Shown: piece by piece, positions 54,087 through 62,194 of the stretch
How positions within the stretch are numbered: the stretch's first letter is position 1
How the letters are laid out: each line of letters opens with the position of its first letter
Assembly: GCF_018255755.1 (NCBI RefSeq)
Contig: NZ_CP073766.1
Span: forward strand, 8,182,501 to 8,246,500
Reading direction: 5' to 3'
Origin: Chitinophaga sp. HK235
Lineage (GTDB): Bacteria > Bacteroidota > Bacteroidia > Chitinophagales > Chitinophagaceae
Length of the DNA: 64,000 nucleotides
Program-made: the position numbers and the translations under genes
Notes under the pieces: generated by a model
Told to the model about the DNA's origin: nothing
The model's input: the letters and a program-made list of their open reading frames with translations, nothing else
Database searches by the model: none

Positions 54087-54968
54087 CTATTGATTGTTGG
54101 ACACACCTGCAAGGAATTCCTCTATCATGGCTACTGACAGCTGAGGCATTTTACTGCCTGGTTTTCCTGTAAATGCCTCTCCCAGAAATTCTCCATGTGC
54201 GCCGGGCATGATCGCCAAACGCCCTTTGGGCAGCAGCCGGTACATGGCTGCAGCATGTTCAGGCTGAACCACATCCTGATCGCTGATGATCACAAAAGCA
54301 GGCACCTTAATGGAACGGATCGCATCATCTGACCAGTCTTTGAAATGGACTACCCGTTCCCTGTCCTGGTTGAACATGGCCAGCAGTGCCTTTTGATCAT
54401 GGCGGACCGCCATAAAGGCATCTTTATACACTTGCGGCATATAACTGAAATCTGCTTGCTCCATGTTTTTCCAGAATGCAGCCGGCAGGCCTTCCCGTTT
54501 ATAAAAGGCGGAGATGATCACCACGCTGCGCACTACCTCAGGGTGGCGGATGGCTATCTGCATAGTGGTGCTGCCGCCATTGCTGAATCCGATGATATCA
54601 GCTTGTGGGATGTGCAGTGTTTTCAACAGTGCGGCCACATCATCTGCATCCTGTTCGAAGGTGATGTTACCAGGGCGTCCTTCGGTATGACCATGTCCCT
54701 GCAGGTCTACAGCAATCACCTGGTGATGGCTCGCGAAGTCGTTGAGTACGCTGCCGTAGTTGGTCCGGAGGGTAGAGCCGCCGCCGTGTATCAGTACAAG
54801 CGGACTTCCCTGGCCATGTATTTCGTAGTACATTTTGATGCCGTTAACGGTGGCATATCCGCTGGAGGTATCTGTTGGTATTGTGCTGCCTTTTAAAGAG
54901 GCGGCGGAGACAGGCAATACAGAGCTGATGGTAGCGAAGGCTATCGCTACCAGGATTAGGCGTACCAT
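54087..54968 (-). CDS. Exported alpha/beta hydrolase
   Basis: This 293-residue protein has a signal peptide ending PVSAA. The hydrolase fold is clear: the oxyanion-hole segment LVLIHGGGSTLRTNYGSV, the nucleophile elbow IIGFSNGGSTT with Ser129, a candidate acid aspartate at 232 (IISDQDVVQPEH), and His258 in MPGAHGEFLGEA. It could hydrolyse an ester, lactone or amide; the substrate is unknown. It is the third gene of a minus-strand operon, 24 bp after the AHSA1 gene, so it should be controlled by the ArsR-type repressor. Confidence 0.9.
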   Translation of the reverse strand: MVRLILVAIAFATISSVLPVSAASLKGSTIPTDTSSGYATVNGIKMYYEIHGQGSPLVLIHGGGSTLRTNYGSVLNDFASHHQVIAVDLQGHGHTEGRPGNITFEQDADDVAALLKTLHIPQADIIGFSNGGSTTMQIAIRHPEVVRSVVIISAFYKREGLPAAFWKNMEQADFSYMPQVYKDAFMAVRHDQKALLAMFNQDRERVVHFKDWSDDAIRSIKVPAFVIISDQDVVQPEHAAAMYRLLPKGRLAIMPGAHGEFLGEAFTGKPGSKMPQLSVAMIEEFLAGVSNNQ

Positions 54969-54992
54969 TTTCGTATATGTTTAAAGGTTATA

Positions 54993-55490
54993 CTATTTAT
55001 GCGTCGGCTGCAGATGAGTTTCGAGGATGTCGAGCATCTGTTCCCAGCTGGGGTAGGCGCCGGTGCGTTTGGCGAGTGTCATGTCTACGGTTTGATGCAG
55101 CGTGAACAAGGTGTTGTCGCCTTCCGGTGTAAACGTGACCGTTAGTATCGTTTCTGAGGGCCACTCAGGGTCCATACCGGCTTCCCTGGAACTGATAACG
55201 TTACCCTGTTCATCAGCCAGCTGTAGTTTGCAGACGATTTTTTCCGGAGATACAATTTCGAGGTAGGTGGTTTTACACCAGCAGTCTTTATTGGTGCTGC
55301 CGGGATTGCGGATACAGGAGAGCGTGCTGCCTCCTGGCCGTATGTCGGTATATGCAAAGTGGACGATGCAGCCTTTGGGTGCATACCAGTGTTGCAGGTG
55401 TTCGGCGCTGGTCCAGGCTTCAAATACCAGTTCTCGCGGTGCACGGATGATACGGGAGATGAACGTATCATTATTTGTTCTGTTTGCCAT
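54993..55490 (-). CDS. AHSA1/SRPBCC family protein
   Basis: This 165-residue cytoplasmic protein belongs to the AHSA1-like branch of the SRPBCC fold. The marks are FISRIIRAPRELVFEAWTSA followed by EHLQHWYAPKG, DIRPGGSTLSCIRNP, ILTVTFTPEGDNTLFTLHQT, and a closing helix WEQMLDILETHL. It overlaps the ArsR gene by 20 bp. ArsR-AHSA1 pairs are common in bacteria, but their ligand is usually unknown. Translational coupling to the regulator suggests a joint role. Confidence 0.9.
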   Translation of the reverse strand: MANRTNNDTFISRIIRAPRELVFEAWTSAEHLQHWYAPKGCIVHFAYTDIRPGGSTLSCIRNPGSTNKDCWCKTTYLEIVSPEKIVCKLQLADEQGNVISSREAGMDPEWPSETILTVTFTPEGDNTLFTLHQTVDMTLAKRTGAYPSWEQMLDILETHLQPTHK

Positions 55491-55818
55491 GTTTTTTATT
55501 TTTTGATTGTAAATCCTCTAAGTATTGTTCCATGGAATCGATGGTCTCATTCCAGTATTTCCGGCATTCCTCCACCCAGCCGGATATTTCCTGGAGCCGG
55601 TCCATTTTTAGTTCGCAGTAACGTTCCCTGCCTTGTTTGCGGATGGAGATCAGGCCGCATTCCGTGAGTATTTTAATATGCTGGGAGATGCCGGGCCTGC
55701 TGGTGTCGAAGTTTTCGGCGATGGCATTCAGGTTCATGGACTGCCGCGCTATCAGCGTGATGATTTCCCGCCGTGTAGGGTCTGCTATGGCCTGATATAT
55801 GTCCCGTCTCTTTTCCAT
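55471..55818 (-). CDS. ArsR family winged-helix transcriptional regulator
   Basis: This 115-residue repressor-like protein begins MEKRRDIYQAIADPTRREII, and its winged helix contains LNAIAENFDTSRPGISQHIK with LTECGLISIRKQGRERYCEL. The metal-binding cysteine motif of ArsR/SmtB (ELCVC-type) is absent, which fits the non-metal branch found with AHSA1 proteins. It heads the operon and probably represses itself and the two genes after it, through the two operators at 55821-55867. Confidence 0.92.
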   Translation of the reverse strand: MEKRRDIYQAIADPTRREIITLIARQSMNLNAIAENFDTSRPGISQHIKILTECGLISIRKQGRERYCELKMDRLQEISGWVEECRKYWNETIDSMEQYLEDLQSKNKKHGKQNK

Positions 55819-55820
55819 TA

Positions 55821-55838
55821 TGTAATCATTTGCTTACA
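55821..55838. promoter_or_regulatory. Operator 1 of the ArsR operon
   Basis: TGTAATCATTTGCTTACA is an inverted repeat (TGTAA-N8-TTACA) ending 3 bp before the ArsR start codon. It overlaps the candidate -7 element. A near-identical copy lies 29 bp upstream. Confidence 0.65.
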
Positions 55839-55844
55839 AATATA
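55837..55844 (-). promoter_or_regulatory. Candidate -7 element of the ArsR operon
   Basis: Minus-strand TATATTTG matches TAnnTTTG exactly. It lies between the two operators and overlaps the first, so a bound repressor would block it. Confidence 0.55.
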
Positions 55845-55849
55845 GGAAA

Positions 55850-55867
55850 TGTAATTAAATGCTTACA
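55850..55867. promoter_or_regulatory. Operator 2 of the ArsR operon
   Basis: TGTAATTAAATGCTTACA shares 15 of 18 bases with operator 1, with the same TGTAA-N8-TTACA arms. The 29-bp centre-to-centre spacing is close to three helical turns. Confidence 0.65.
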
Positions 55868-55916
55868 TATTTTTTTGAGAGAAAATTGTTTTAAGAGAAT
55901 GATAAGGGCTCATATA

Positions 55917-55924
55917 TATCTTTG
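55917..55924 (+). promoter_or_regulatory. Candidate -7 element for the zinc-ribbon gene
   Basis: TATCTTTG matches TAnnTTTG and overlaps the GTG at 55924, so translation more likely starts at the ATG at 55945. Confidence 0.4.
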
Positions 55925-55944
55925 TGCCGGAAAAGAAAATTATT

Positions 55945-56340
55945 ATGGGACCATGGGTACATACCTGCAGGCAGTGTGGCGGTAAAAGTTATTTTAATCC
56001 GTCGGACATGTTGTTACCGGAATTAATGTGCCGGCATTGCGGAAGTATTAAAATAAATCTGCCGGAAGAGCGGGAGCGTATGCGGCAGTTGCTGGAAGAG
56101 GATAACTGGTATGCGGGATTTCTGGAGTTGTTGTTTAAGATAGAGGAGGGGTTGGGTATTGAGTATGAGGAGGTTGATTTTCCGCGGCCGTTTGTAACGT
56201 GGCGGCAATTGCTGGAGGTGACGGGCAGGCCTTGCGGAGCGCTGACAGCTGAAGAAATACTTTCGAGGGTGGCAGCATTTTCTTCACTAACGGTAATGGA
56301 CATACGGCAAATGATGGACATGCCGGTATATATAGATTGA
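55945..56340 (+). CDS. Small zinc-ribbon protein of unknown function
   Basis: This 131-residue protein starts at the ATG at 55945; the in-frame GTG at 55924 overlaps a promoter element. Two CxxC pairs (HTCRQCGGKSYFNPSD and LMCRHCGSIKIN) make an N-terminal zinc ribbon in the first 40 residues. Acidic helices follow (ERERMRQLLEEDNWYAGFLE, FKIEEGLGIEYEEVDF). The C-terminal part has TAEEILSRVAAF. I do not recognise the family. It stands alone, divergent from the ArsR operon. Confidence 0.6.
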   Translation: MGPWVHTCRQCGGKSYFNPSDMLLPELMCRHCGSIKINLPEERERMRQLLEEDNWYAGFLELLFKIEEGLGIEYEEVDFPRPFVTWRQLLEVTGRPCGALTAEEILSRVAAFSSLTVMDIRQMMDMPVYID

Positions 56341-56824
56341 ATGACAAAAAATATAATTGTTAGGAAAACTAATTGTTTATTTATTGTATTTGTGTGTCTA
56401 TAATCCTTTGTGGTGGCTGTTTTGATGATGTTTTGGCTGGTTTTTTTGTTAATCTTTTATTTTTTTCTGAAAAAAAATTTGGAGGAATCAGAATCTTTTT
56501 TATCTTCGTTTCACTTATCCAAACAGTCTGTAAATTAGTTGTCCCAAAGTTTTGATTAGCATTGTTCCCCTGAATTACTATATCTAAGATTGGCAGTATA
56601 TCCTGAAATTAACTATTCCATAGGTTTCCAAGCGTCCCTTCATCATAGCGGTTACTGATACCAGTAATTTTCCATCGATGTAACAGGGCTTCGTATTTAA
56701 TCAGTCATGTGAATGTTGCGTAATTTTCTGATTGCGTGTATTAAAGATGTATGTGATTTTATCCCTGGCAGCATTCTGCTTATTCTTCCGTTTGTTCGTT
56801 TCATCATCTTAAATTCAGACTTCT
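56341..56824. other. Intergenic region before the DUF4402 locus
   Basis: This 484-bp AT-rich stretch has no convincing gene. A 60-codon reading at 56373-56555 encodes only a run of hydrophobic residues from T-rich sequence. I found no exact TAnnTTTG before 56825. Confidence 0.6.
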
Positions 56825-57346
56825 ATGAAGAAGGAGATTCTATCATTGACCATGCTTGCGGCCGTCTTGTGTGTGGATAACGTATCTGCACAAACATCCG
56901 GAACGGCCACTGCAAATGCTTCCGCGTCTGTTGTTACCCCACTAACGGTTATTAATCTGAATGGTAATCTGAGCTTCGGTAATATAGCACCTTCCGGGAC
57001 AGCTGGTGCGGTAATACTGGACCCCAATGGTACCCGTACTTTTACAGGGGGCGTTTCAGCCCTGCCTGGAGGTGGAGTAAACGTTGGTACTTTTCAGGTA
57101 ACCGGAGAGAACGGGTTTTCGTATTCCATCACACTTCCTGCCAGTGTATCATTAACCAATACTACCAGTGGTGGAGCACAGACATTGTTTGCAAATAATT
57201 TTACCAGCTTTCCAACCCCTACCGGGGTGTTGACTGGAGGCAGCCAAACGTTGCTGGTTGGTGCAACGTTGCAGGTGCCCGGCGGCTCAGTACCAGGTGT
57301 CTACAGTACTGCTACGCCGTTTTCAGTGACCGTCAACTATAACTGA
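56825..57346 (+). CDS. DUF4402 protein, candidate fibre subunit
   Basis: This 173-residue exported protein has a signal peptide (MKKEILSLTMLAAVLCVDNV..AQ). The DUF4402 domain contains TATANASASVVTPLTVINLN, LSFGNIAPSGTAG, FQVTGENGFSYSITLPASVS, and a final GVYSTATPFSVTVNYN. Its layout closely matches the protein at 61588-62112, which shares the last six residues VTVNYN. It lies just before a PapD-like chaperone and a divergent usher, so it is a candidate pilin-like subunit. That role is inferred from the locus. A hairpin terminator separates it from the chaperone gene, which would allow it to be made in excess. Confidence 0.85.
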   Translation: MKKEILSLTMLAAVLCVDNVSAQTSGTATANASASVVTPLTVINLNGNLSFGNIAPSGTAGAVILDPNGTRTFTGGVSALPGGGVNVGTFQVTGENGFSYSITLPASVSLTNTTSGGAQTLFANNFTSFPTPTGVLTGGSQTLLVGATLQVPGGSVPGVYSTATPFSVTVNYN

Positions 57347-57366
57347 TCGGCAATTTCAGCTTAACC

Positions 57367-57402
57367 AAAAGGCCCTGTGCTACACCTGGGTACAGGCCTT
57401 TT
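57367..57402 (+). terminator. Hairpin terminator after the first DUF4402 gene
   Basis: AAAAGGCCCTGT (57367-57378) and ACAGGCCTTTT (57392-57402) pair over 11 positions with one bulged C. The T-rich right arm fits an intrinsic terminator. Confidence 0.6.
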
Positions 57403-57444
57403 GTATCCCTATGAAAACCCTTCATTTATTTAATTAGTTAAGAG

Positions 57445-58329
57445 ATGTATGCAACCATGCTTATGAAACAGCAGCTAACCCTGCGCGTGCAGCAGAGATA
57501 TGAGATAGTCTTTTGCACCGCATTCATGCTTTCTTTGTTACTAAACGCGGCCTCAGTGCAGGCGCAGGGCGACCTGATGATTTATCCCAAAAGGGTGATT
57601 TTCGATGGAAGCAAAAGAACACAGGATCTGGCTCTTGCCAATTCCGGCAAAGACACCGCTACCTATCTTGTTTCCTTTGTGCAAATCAGAATGAAAGAAG
57701 ATGGTTCTTTTGAAAACATTGAACAACCCGATTCGGGCCAATTGTTTGCAAGCAACAACCTTCGGGTTTTCCCGAGAACTGTAACCATTGCTCCCAAAGA
57801 ATCACAAGCCGTGAAACTGCAGGTTATCAATACAGGCAACCTGCCTCCCGGCGAATATCGATCCCATGTTTATTTCAGGGCTGTCCCTCCTCCCATACCT
57901 GCAGGCGAAATACCGGTCGCCAAAGACACTAACAATCTGGAAGTAAAACTGGTACCTGTCTTCGGTGTTACCATACCTGTTATTATCCGGATTGGAACTG
58001 ACTCAACGACCACCTCTATCTCAGACATGAACACCGACCTGAGCGACCCCAAAAAACCACAGGTGCTCTTTAGCATCAACCGCTCGGGTAACATGTCTAC
58101 CTATGGAGATCTCACCATCGACTACGTGTCGCTCACCGGACAACGAACGCGCGCCGCTTTTGTGAAAGGTGTGGCAGTTTACACGCCACTACTGAAACGG
58201 AAGTTACGCATAGAGCTTGACCCCACTTCCAAACTCAACTATCATCAGGGAAAGCTGGAAGTGAATTTCGAATCCAACGCAGGAAAAAATCCGGAGCTAC
58301 TGTCAAAACAGGAACTGGTCCTGCGCTGA
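57445..58329 (+). CDS. PapD-like fimbrial periplasmic chaperone
   Basis: This exported protein is up to 294 residues long. In-frame ATGs at 57445, 57457 and 57463 are all possible; the last gives the simplest signal peptide (ending ASVQAQ). The first domain is PapD-like. LMIYPKRVIFDGSKRTQDLA has the conserved arginine near the first strand. LRVFPRTVTIAPKESQAVKL has a lysine where chaperones anchor the subunit C-terminus. LPPGEYRSHVYFRAVPP then matches the F1-G1 segment. A second beta domain follows. Such chaperones hold subunits by donating a strand. It is placed between DUF4402 genes and the usher. Confidence 0.85.
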   Translation: MYATMLMKQQLTLRVQQRYEIVFCTAFMLSLLLNAASVQAQGDLMIYPKRVIFDGSKRTQDLALANSGKDTATYLVSFVQIRMKEDGSFENIEQPDSGQLFASNNLRVFPRTVTIAPKESQAVKLQVINTGNLPPGEYRSHVYFRAVPPPIPAGEIPVAKDTNNLEVKLVPVFGVTIPVIIRIGTDSTTTSISDMNTDLSDPKKPQVLFSINRSGNMSTYGDLTIDYVSLTGQRTRAAFVKGVAVYTPLLKRKLRIELDPTSKLNYHQGKLEVNFESNAGKNPELLSKQELVLR

Positions 58330-58371
58330 GCGACAGCACTATTGTTATACCCATTAAGCAGTTAATTGATC

Positions 58372-58854
58372 ATGGGCACGCAAAGTATACAGCAAGCCAG
58401 ATGGTGGGCTGTAACGGGGATACTTTTCCTGTTATCCTGGCAGCCAGTCAAAGCGCAGATTAGACCTACCATCATTCAGCAGCTCAACTTCGGTACTTTC
58501 AGCACGGGCCAGTCAGGTGGTACTATCACCATCTCTCCAACCGGCGCCTGTTCTGCTACCGGTGATGTGATCTCCATCAACAAAGGTGGTATTGCTACAC
58601 CGGCAGTCATAGAACTGGAGGCTCCCATCGGTAGCAGAATCGCTATCCTGGAAACCAACAGTTTACTGAAAGGCAGCCATGGCAGTACCATGACGCTGCG
58701 GATCAAAGGGTCTGAACCGGCGATGCCCTTTGTTACCAAGACCCCCAGGACCAGCATCACCATTGGCGGAACCCTGACGGTCAACAGACCAGGACATATG
58801 TCATCAGGAAAGTACGATGGACAAATCTTCATCACTTTCCTGGCAGGTGAATAA
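58372..58854 (+). CDS. Second DUF4402 protein, candidate minor subunit
   Basis: This 160-residue exported protein starts at the ATG at 58372; a TTG at 58366 would add two residues. The signal peptide ends QPVKAQ. Domain marks are QLNFGTFSTGQSGGTITISP, SRIAILETNSLLKGSHGSTM and SGKYDGQIFITFLAGE. It is more divergent than the other two DUF4402 proteins and lacks their VTVNYN ending, so it may be a tip or adaptor subunit. That reading is inference. The gene is 42 bp after the chaperone and 36 bp before the usher. Confidence 0.8.
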   Translation: MGTQSIQQARWWAVTGILFLLSWQPVKAQIRPTIIQQLNFGTFSTGQSGGTITISPTGACSATGDVISINKGGIATPAVIELEAPIGSRIAILETNSLLKGSHGSTMTLRIKGSEPAMPFVTKTPRTSITIGGTLTVNRPGHMSSGKYDGQIFITFLAGE

Positions 58855-58890
58855 CCATCATTGATTTGGAAACCAGCAATCATTTTCAAC

Positions 58891-61503
58891 GTGAAACAGC
58901 TTCACCATACGATCATGACGTTTTTAACCGGCGTCCTCCTCCAGGTTACCCTCATAGCCGGCTGTCCGGAAAAATGCAGCGCACAGGATGCTGCAGACGG
59001 AGATGAAGTGATGGTGACCGTTAGAATGCAGGAACTGGGTGCTGTTGAATTAGCTGCTATTATCCGTAAACAGGAAGTATATCTGTCCGTCAATGAGATG
59101 TTTGACTTTCTGAAAGTAAAAAACACTTTTTCGGCAAAATCAGATACCCTGTCAGGGTTTATCAACAGCTCCGAAGATGTGTATACCATTGAAAGAACAA
59201 GTAAGATTATTGCATATAACAAAAAACAAACAGTCATGACAAACGCAAACCTCATCAGTACGGCTTCAGGGTTCTACCTGAAATCCAGCAGCTGGGGGGA
59301 AGTGTTTGGAATCAACTGCGCATTCCGTTTCAGCGACCTTTGTGTGATACTTACTACCAAACTGGATTTGCCTATCCTGAGAGAAATGCGGCAGCAACGT
59401 CTTCGCGACAAAATCAATCGGCTCAAAGGCATTGAAAAGGCAGATACCATTATCGCGAGAAAAGCCACGGCGTTTAGTCTTAATGCAGCTGACTGGTCTG
59501 TGATGGCCACCCAGCAGTATGGAGGCAACAATACCAACCTTAACCTGTCTTTAGGTGGTGAACTGGCCGGTGGTGAAACCAATATCCAGTTGAATTATAA
59601 CAATGTTAACCAGCTGGATATACGTAATCAGCAATTTATGTGGCATCGTGTAAATAATGATAATCCATTGTTACGGCAGGTTACCGTAGGCAGAATCAAT
59701 AATGGCTCCATCGCGTCACTATTGCATCCCTTGGCTGGTGTTCAGTTTTCGAACACACCAACGCTCAACAGGACTGCCTTCGGTACCTACCGGTTAACCG
59801 ACCTTACTTATCCCGGCTGGAAAGTTGAACTGTATATCAACAGTGAGCTGATCGACTATCAACAGGCGGATGCATCGGGGTTCTTTGCCTTTAATGTGCC
59901 CATTATTTATGGTAATACATCGGTGCAGCTCCGGTTTTATGGCCCCTGGGGAGAAGTGCGTTCCGAGCAGCGCGAGATTATCATCCCTTTTAACTTTATC
60001 CCTGCCGGTGAATTGAATTATTCGGTGACAGGCGGCGTTGTGCTCGATGGAGAAAACAGCCGTTATGCCCAGGGAATCGTCAGCTATGGCGTCTCACCAC
60101 ATATCACTGTGGGAGCTGGTGCGGAATATCTGTCATCCATACCCGGTGCAAAACCGATACCTTTCACGCAGGCAGCCTGGAGGGTGACCAATAACCTGAT
60201 CCTCAGCGGCGAATATGCCTACGGGGTAAGAAGTAAAGCAGCCTTATACTGGCGGCTGCCGTTCGACCTGGAAATGGACCTGCAATACCTGCTCTATCAG
60301 AAAGACCAGAAAGCAGTACAGTACAATTACCTGGAAGAGCGTAAAGCCTCGCTGACGTTGCCGGTACGGAGACCAAATTTTTCACTGCTCTCCCGGATGA
60401 CGGTAGACCAGATTACGATGCCGCCTGTAGCGCAGCAGCCTATCGTGGAGAAACTGCTTTATCCACCCACTACGCCGCTGATGAAATATACCACTGCGGA
60501 ATGGGTTAACTCCTGTACAATAGGACATGTCAATACCAACCTGACTACCTTCGGTACTTTCAGGAAAGACGCTGAGCCGATGGTTTATTCTACACTGTCG
60601 CAAGTGTATCCGTTGACTACCAAAATGTTTTTAACACCCCGGCTGCAATACTCCTATGATAGGGGACAGTTTACCAACGCGAAAGTGGAAGTGGAAAGAG
60701 CTATATGGGGACGAGGTTTTGTAAGATTATCTGTAGAAAGAGACTTTACTTATAAACAATTCTCCACGGGCATCACCCTACGTTACGATTTCGCCTTCGC
60801 GAAGACCGGCCTCAGTGCAAATGTCTCCGGTATGAATTCTTCTGTCACTGAATCCGCCAGCGGTAGCCTGTTGTACGACAAAACTGCCCATAAACTGATG
60901 GCCGGTAACGTAGGTAGCGTAGGACGAGCTCAAATGAGCATACTTGCTTTCCTCGACCTCAATGGAAACGGAAAGAAAGATCCGGGAGAACCCAAAGTGG
61001 AAGGTCTGACACTACTGGTAAATGGAGGAGTGGTCCAATATGATAAGCAGGATACCACTTACCGGGTGTACAATCTGGAGCCTTACAGAAAATACCTGAT
61101 CACTTTAAATCCTGATGGTTTTAGTTCTGTGGCCTGGCAGCTGAAATATACTACCCTTAGTGCACTGGCCTTGCCCAATCAGTTCAGGCTAATAGAAGTA
61201 CCGGTCTCTATTTCCGGTGAGGTGTCAGGTATGGTCAGAAATGAGTCGCATAAAGGGATGGCCAGGATCAAGATGAATATTTATAACGAATCGTTACGGG
61301 AGGTAGCCTCTGTACTAACGGAAGGAGATGGATATTTCAGTTACCTCGGCCTGCCTCCCGGCAAATACACTGTAAGCCCTGATGCAGCACAGATGCAGCG
61401 TCTGAAATTGAAGGCCAAACCGGGTGGTATACCGGTGACGATTAAACGAAATACTGACGGAGATGTGGTGGACGGGCTCGCATTTATACTCAGCACACTT
61501 TAA
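58891..61503 (+). CDS. Divergent outer-membrane usher-like protein
   Basis: This is a protein of about 870 residues. The GTG at 58891 gives a signal peptide (MKQLHHTIMTFLTGVLLQVT...CSAQ); the frame is open to TTG 58861. After an N-terminal domain with LSVNEMFDFLKVKNTF come barrel strands and the usher-type segment TYPGWKVELYINSELIDYQQ followed by YGNTSVQLRFYGPWGEVRSE, where plug domains of ushers occur. More barrel strands follow (YGVRSKAALYWRLPFDLEMD). Near residue 700 is FLDLNGNGKKDPGEPKVEGL, a calcium-binding SdrD_B-like loop. The end is a carboxypeptidase-regulatory-like domain (LTEGDGYFSYLGLPPGKYTV). It probably assembles DUF4402 subunits on the surface. Similarity to classical ushers is low. 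Confidence 0.8.
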   Translation: MKQLHHTIMTFLTGVLLQVTLIAGCPEKCSAQDAADGDEVMVTVRMQELGAVELAAIIRKQEVYLSVNEMFDFLKVKNTFSAKSDTLSGFINSSEDVYTIERTSKIIAYNKKQTVMTNANLISTASGFYLKSSSWGEVFGINCAFRFSDLCVILTTKLDLPILREMRQQRLRDKINRLKGIEKADTIIARKATAFSLNAADWSVMATQQYGGNNTNLNLSLGGELAGGETNIQLNYNNVNQLDIRNQQFMWHRVNNDNPLLRQVTVGRINNGSIASLLHPLAGVQFSNTPTLNRTAFGTYRLTDLTYPGWKVELYINSELIDYQQADASGFFAFNVPIIYGNTSVQLRFYGPWGEVRSEQREIIIPFNFIPAGELNYSVTGGVVLDGENSRYAQGIVSYGVSPHITVGAGAEYLSSIPGAKPIPFTQAAWRVTNNLILSGEYAYGVRSKAALYWRLPFDLEMDLQYLLYQKDQKAVQYNYLEERKASLTLPVRRPNFSLLSRMTVDQITMPPVAQQPIVEKLLYPPTTPLMKYTTAEWVNSCTIGHVNTNLTTFGTFRKDAEPMVYSTLSQVYPLTTKMFLTPRLQYSYDRGQFTNAKVEVERAIWGRGFVRLSVERDFTYKQFSTGITLRYDFAFAKTGLSANVSGMNSSVTESASGSLLYDKTAHKLMAGNVGSVGRAQMSILAFLDLNGNGKKDPGEPKVEGLTLLVNGGVVQYDKQDTTYRVYNLEPYRKYLITLNPDGFSSVAWQLKYTTLSALALPNQFRLIEVPVSISGEVSGMVRNESHKGMARIKMNIYNESLREVASVLTEGDGYFSYLGLPPGKYTVSPDAAQMQRLKLKAKPGGIPVTIKRNTDGDVVDGLAFILSTL

Positions 61504-61587
61504 AAATGCAAATACATCCAAATCGTTTTTTAACCCCAAAATTTTTTTTATTCATTTCATTTCTTCATTTTTTAAACCCAAATTTCT

Positions 61588-62112
61588 ATGAAAAAGGTTT
61601 TATCATTAATGGTTATCGTTTCAGCTATTTTCGCTGGTAAAGCAGGAGCACAAACCACAGCTACCGCAACCGCAGACGCTCATGCAACTGTAATTACCCC
61701 AATTACTATTACGAAAACCATGGACCTTAACTTTGGTATCCTGGCTCCTTCCGCAACTCCAGGTACCCTGACCGTTAGCCCTGCCGGCCTTCGTAGTGTT
61801 ACCGGTGGCGTATCCCTGTTATCTACTACAGGTACCGTTAGCCCTGCACTCTTTGCTGTACAAGGGGAAGATGGCTTTTCTTATGCCATCACCCTGCCTT
61901 TTATCCCTGTAGTGTTGAGCAATGCTACACATATCGGCTCTTTTATGCTGGCCTCCAACTTCACCAGCAACCCTACTGTAATTACAGGTGGTCTGCTGAC
62001 TGGCGGTGCCCAGGCACTGAATGTTGGCGCCAGACTGAATGTAGGTGCTAACCAGACACCAGGCGTGTACAACTCTTTGTTACCGTTCCCGGTTACAGTA
62101 AACTATAACTAA
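61588..62112 (+). CDS. Third DUF4402 protein, candidate major subunit
   Basis: This 174-residue exported protein has a signal peptide ending GKAGAQ. Its domain is a close parallel of the one at 56825: TATATADAHATVITPITITK, LNFGILAPSATPG, FAVQGEDGFSYAITLPFIPV and a final GVYNSLLPFPVTVNYN. The shared C-terminal strand would suit strand exchange with a chaperone or neighbouring subunit. The 84-bp T-rich gap before it and a terminator after it suggest its own expression level. The subunit role is inferred. Confidence 0.87.
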   Translation: MKKVLSLMVIVSAIFAGKAGAQTTATATADAHATVITPITITKTMDLNFGILAPSATPGTLTVSPAGLRSVTGGVSLLSTTGTVSPALFAVQGEDGFSYAITLPFIPVVLSNATHIGSFMLASNFTSNPTVITGGLLTGGAQALNVGARLNVGANQTPGVYNSLLPFPVTVNYN

Positions 62113-62132
62113 GCAATTGTTGCGGTTGCTAA

Positions 62133-62167
62133 AAAGGGGTAGCTCTGATTCTTCAGGGCACCCCTTT
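62133..62167 (+). terminator. Terminator after the DUF4402/usher locus
   Basis: AAAGGGGT-A-GCTCTG and CAGGGC-ACCCCTTT form an 8-bp plus 6-bp stem with one bulge and one G-U pair. ATCTTTTA follows. Confidence 0.75.
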
Positions 62168-62194
62168 ATCTTTTATAGCTATGCTATTATTTAA

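Noticed and set aside
56373..56555. Possible small membrane protein of 60 residues
   Set aside because: It arises from T-rich sequence, has no promoter or ribosome site, and reads as a random run of hydrophobic residues.
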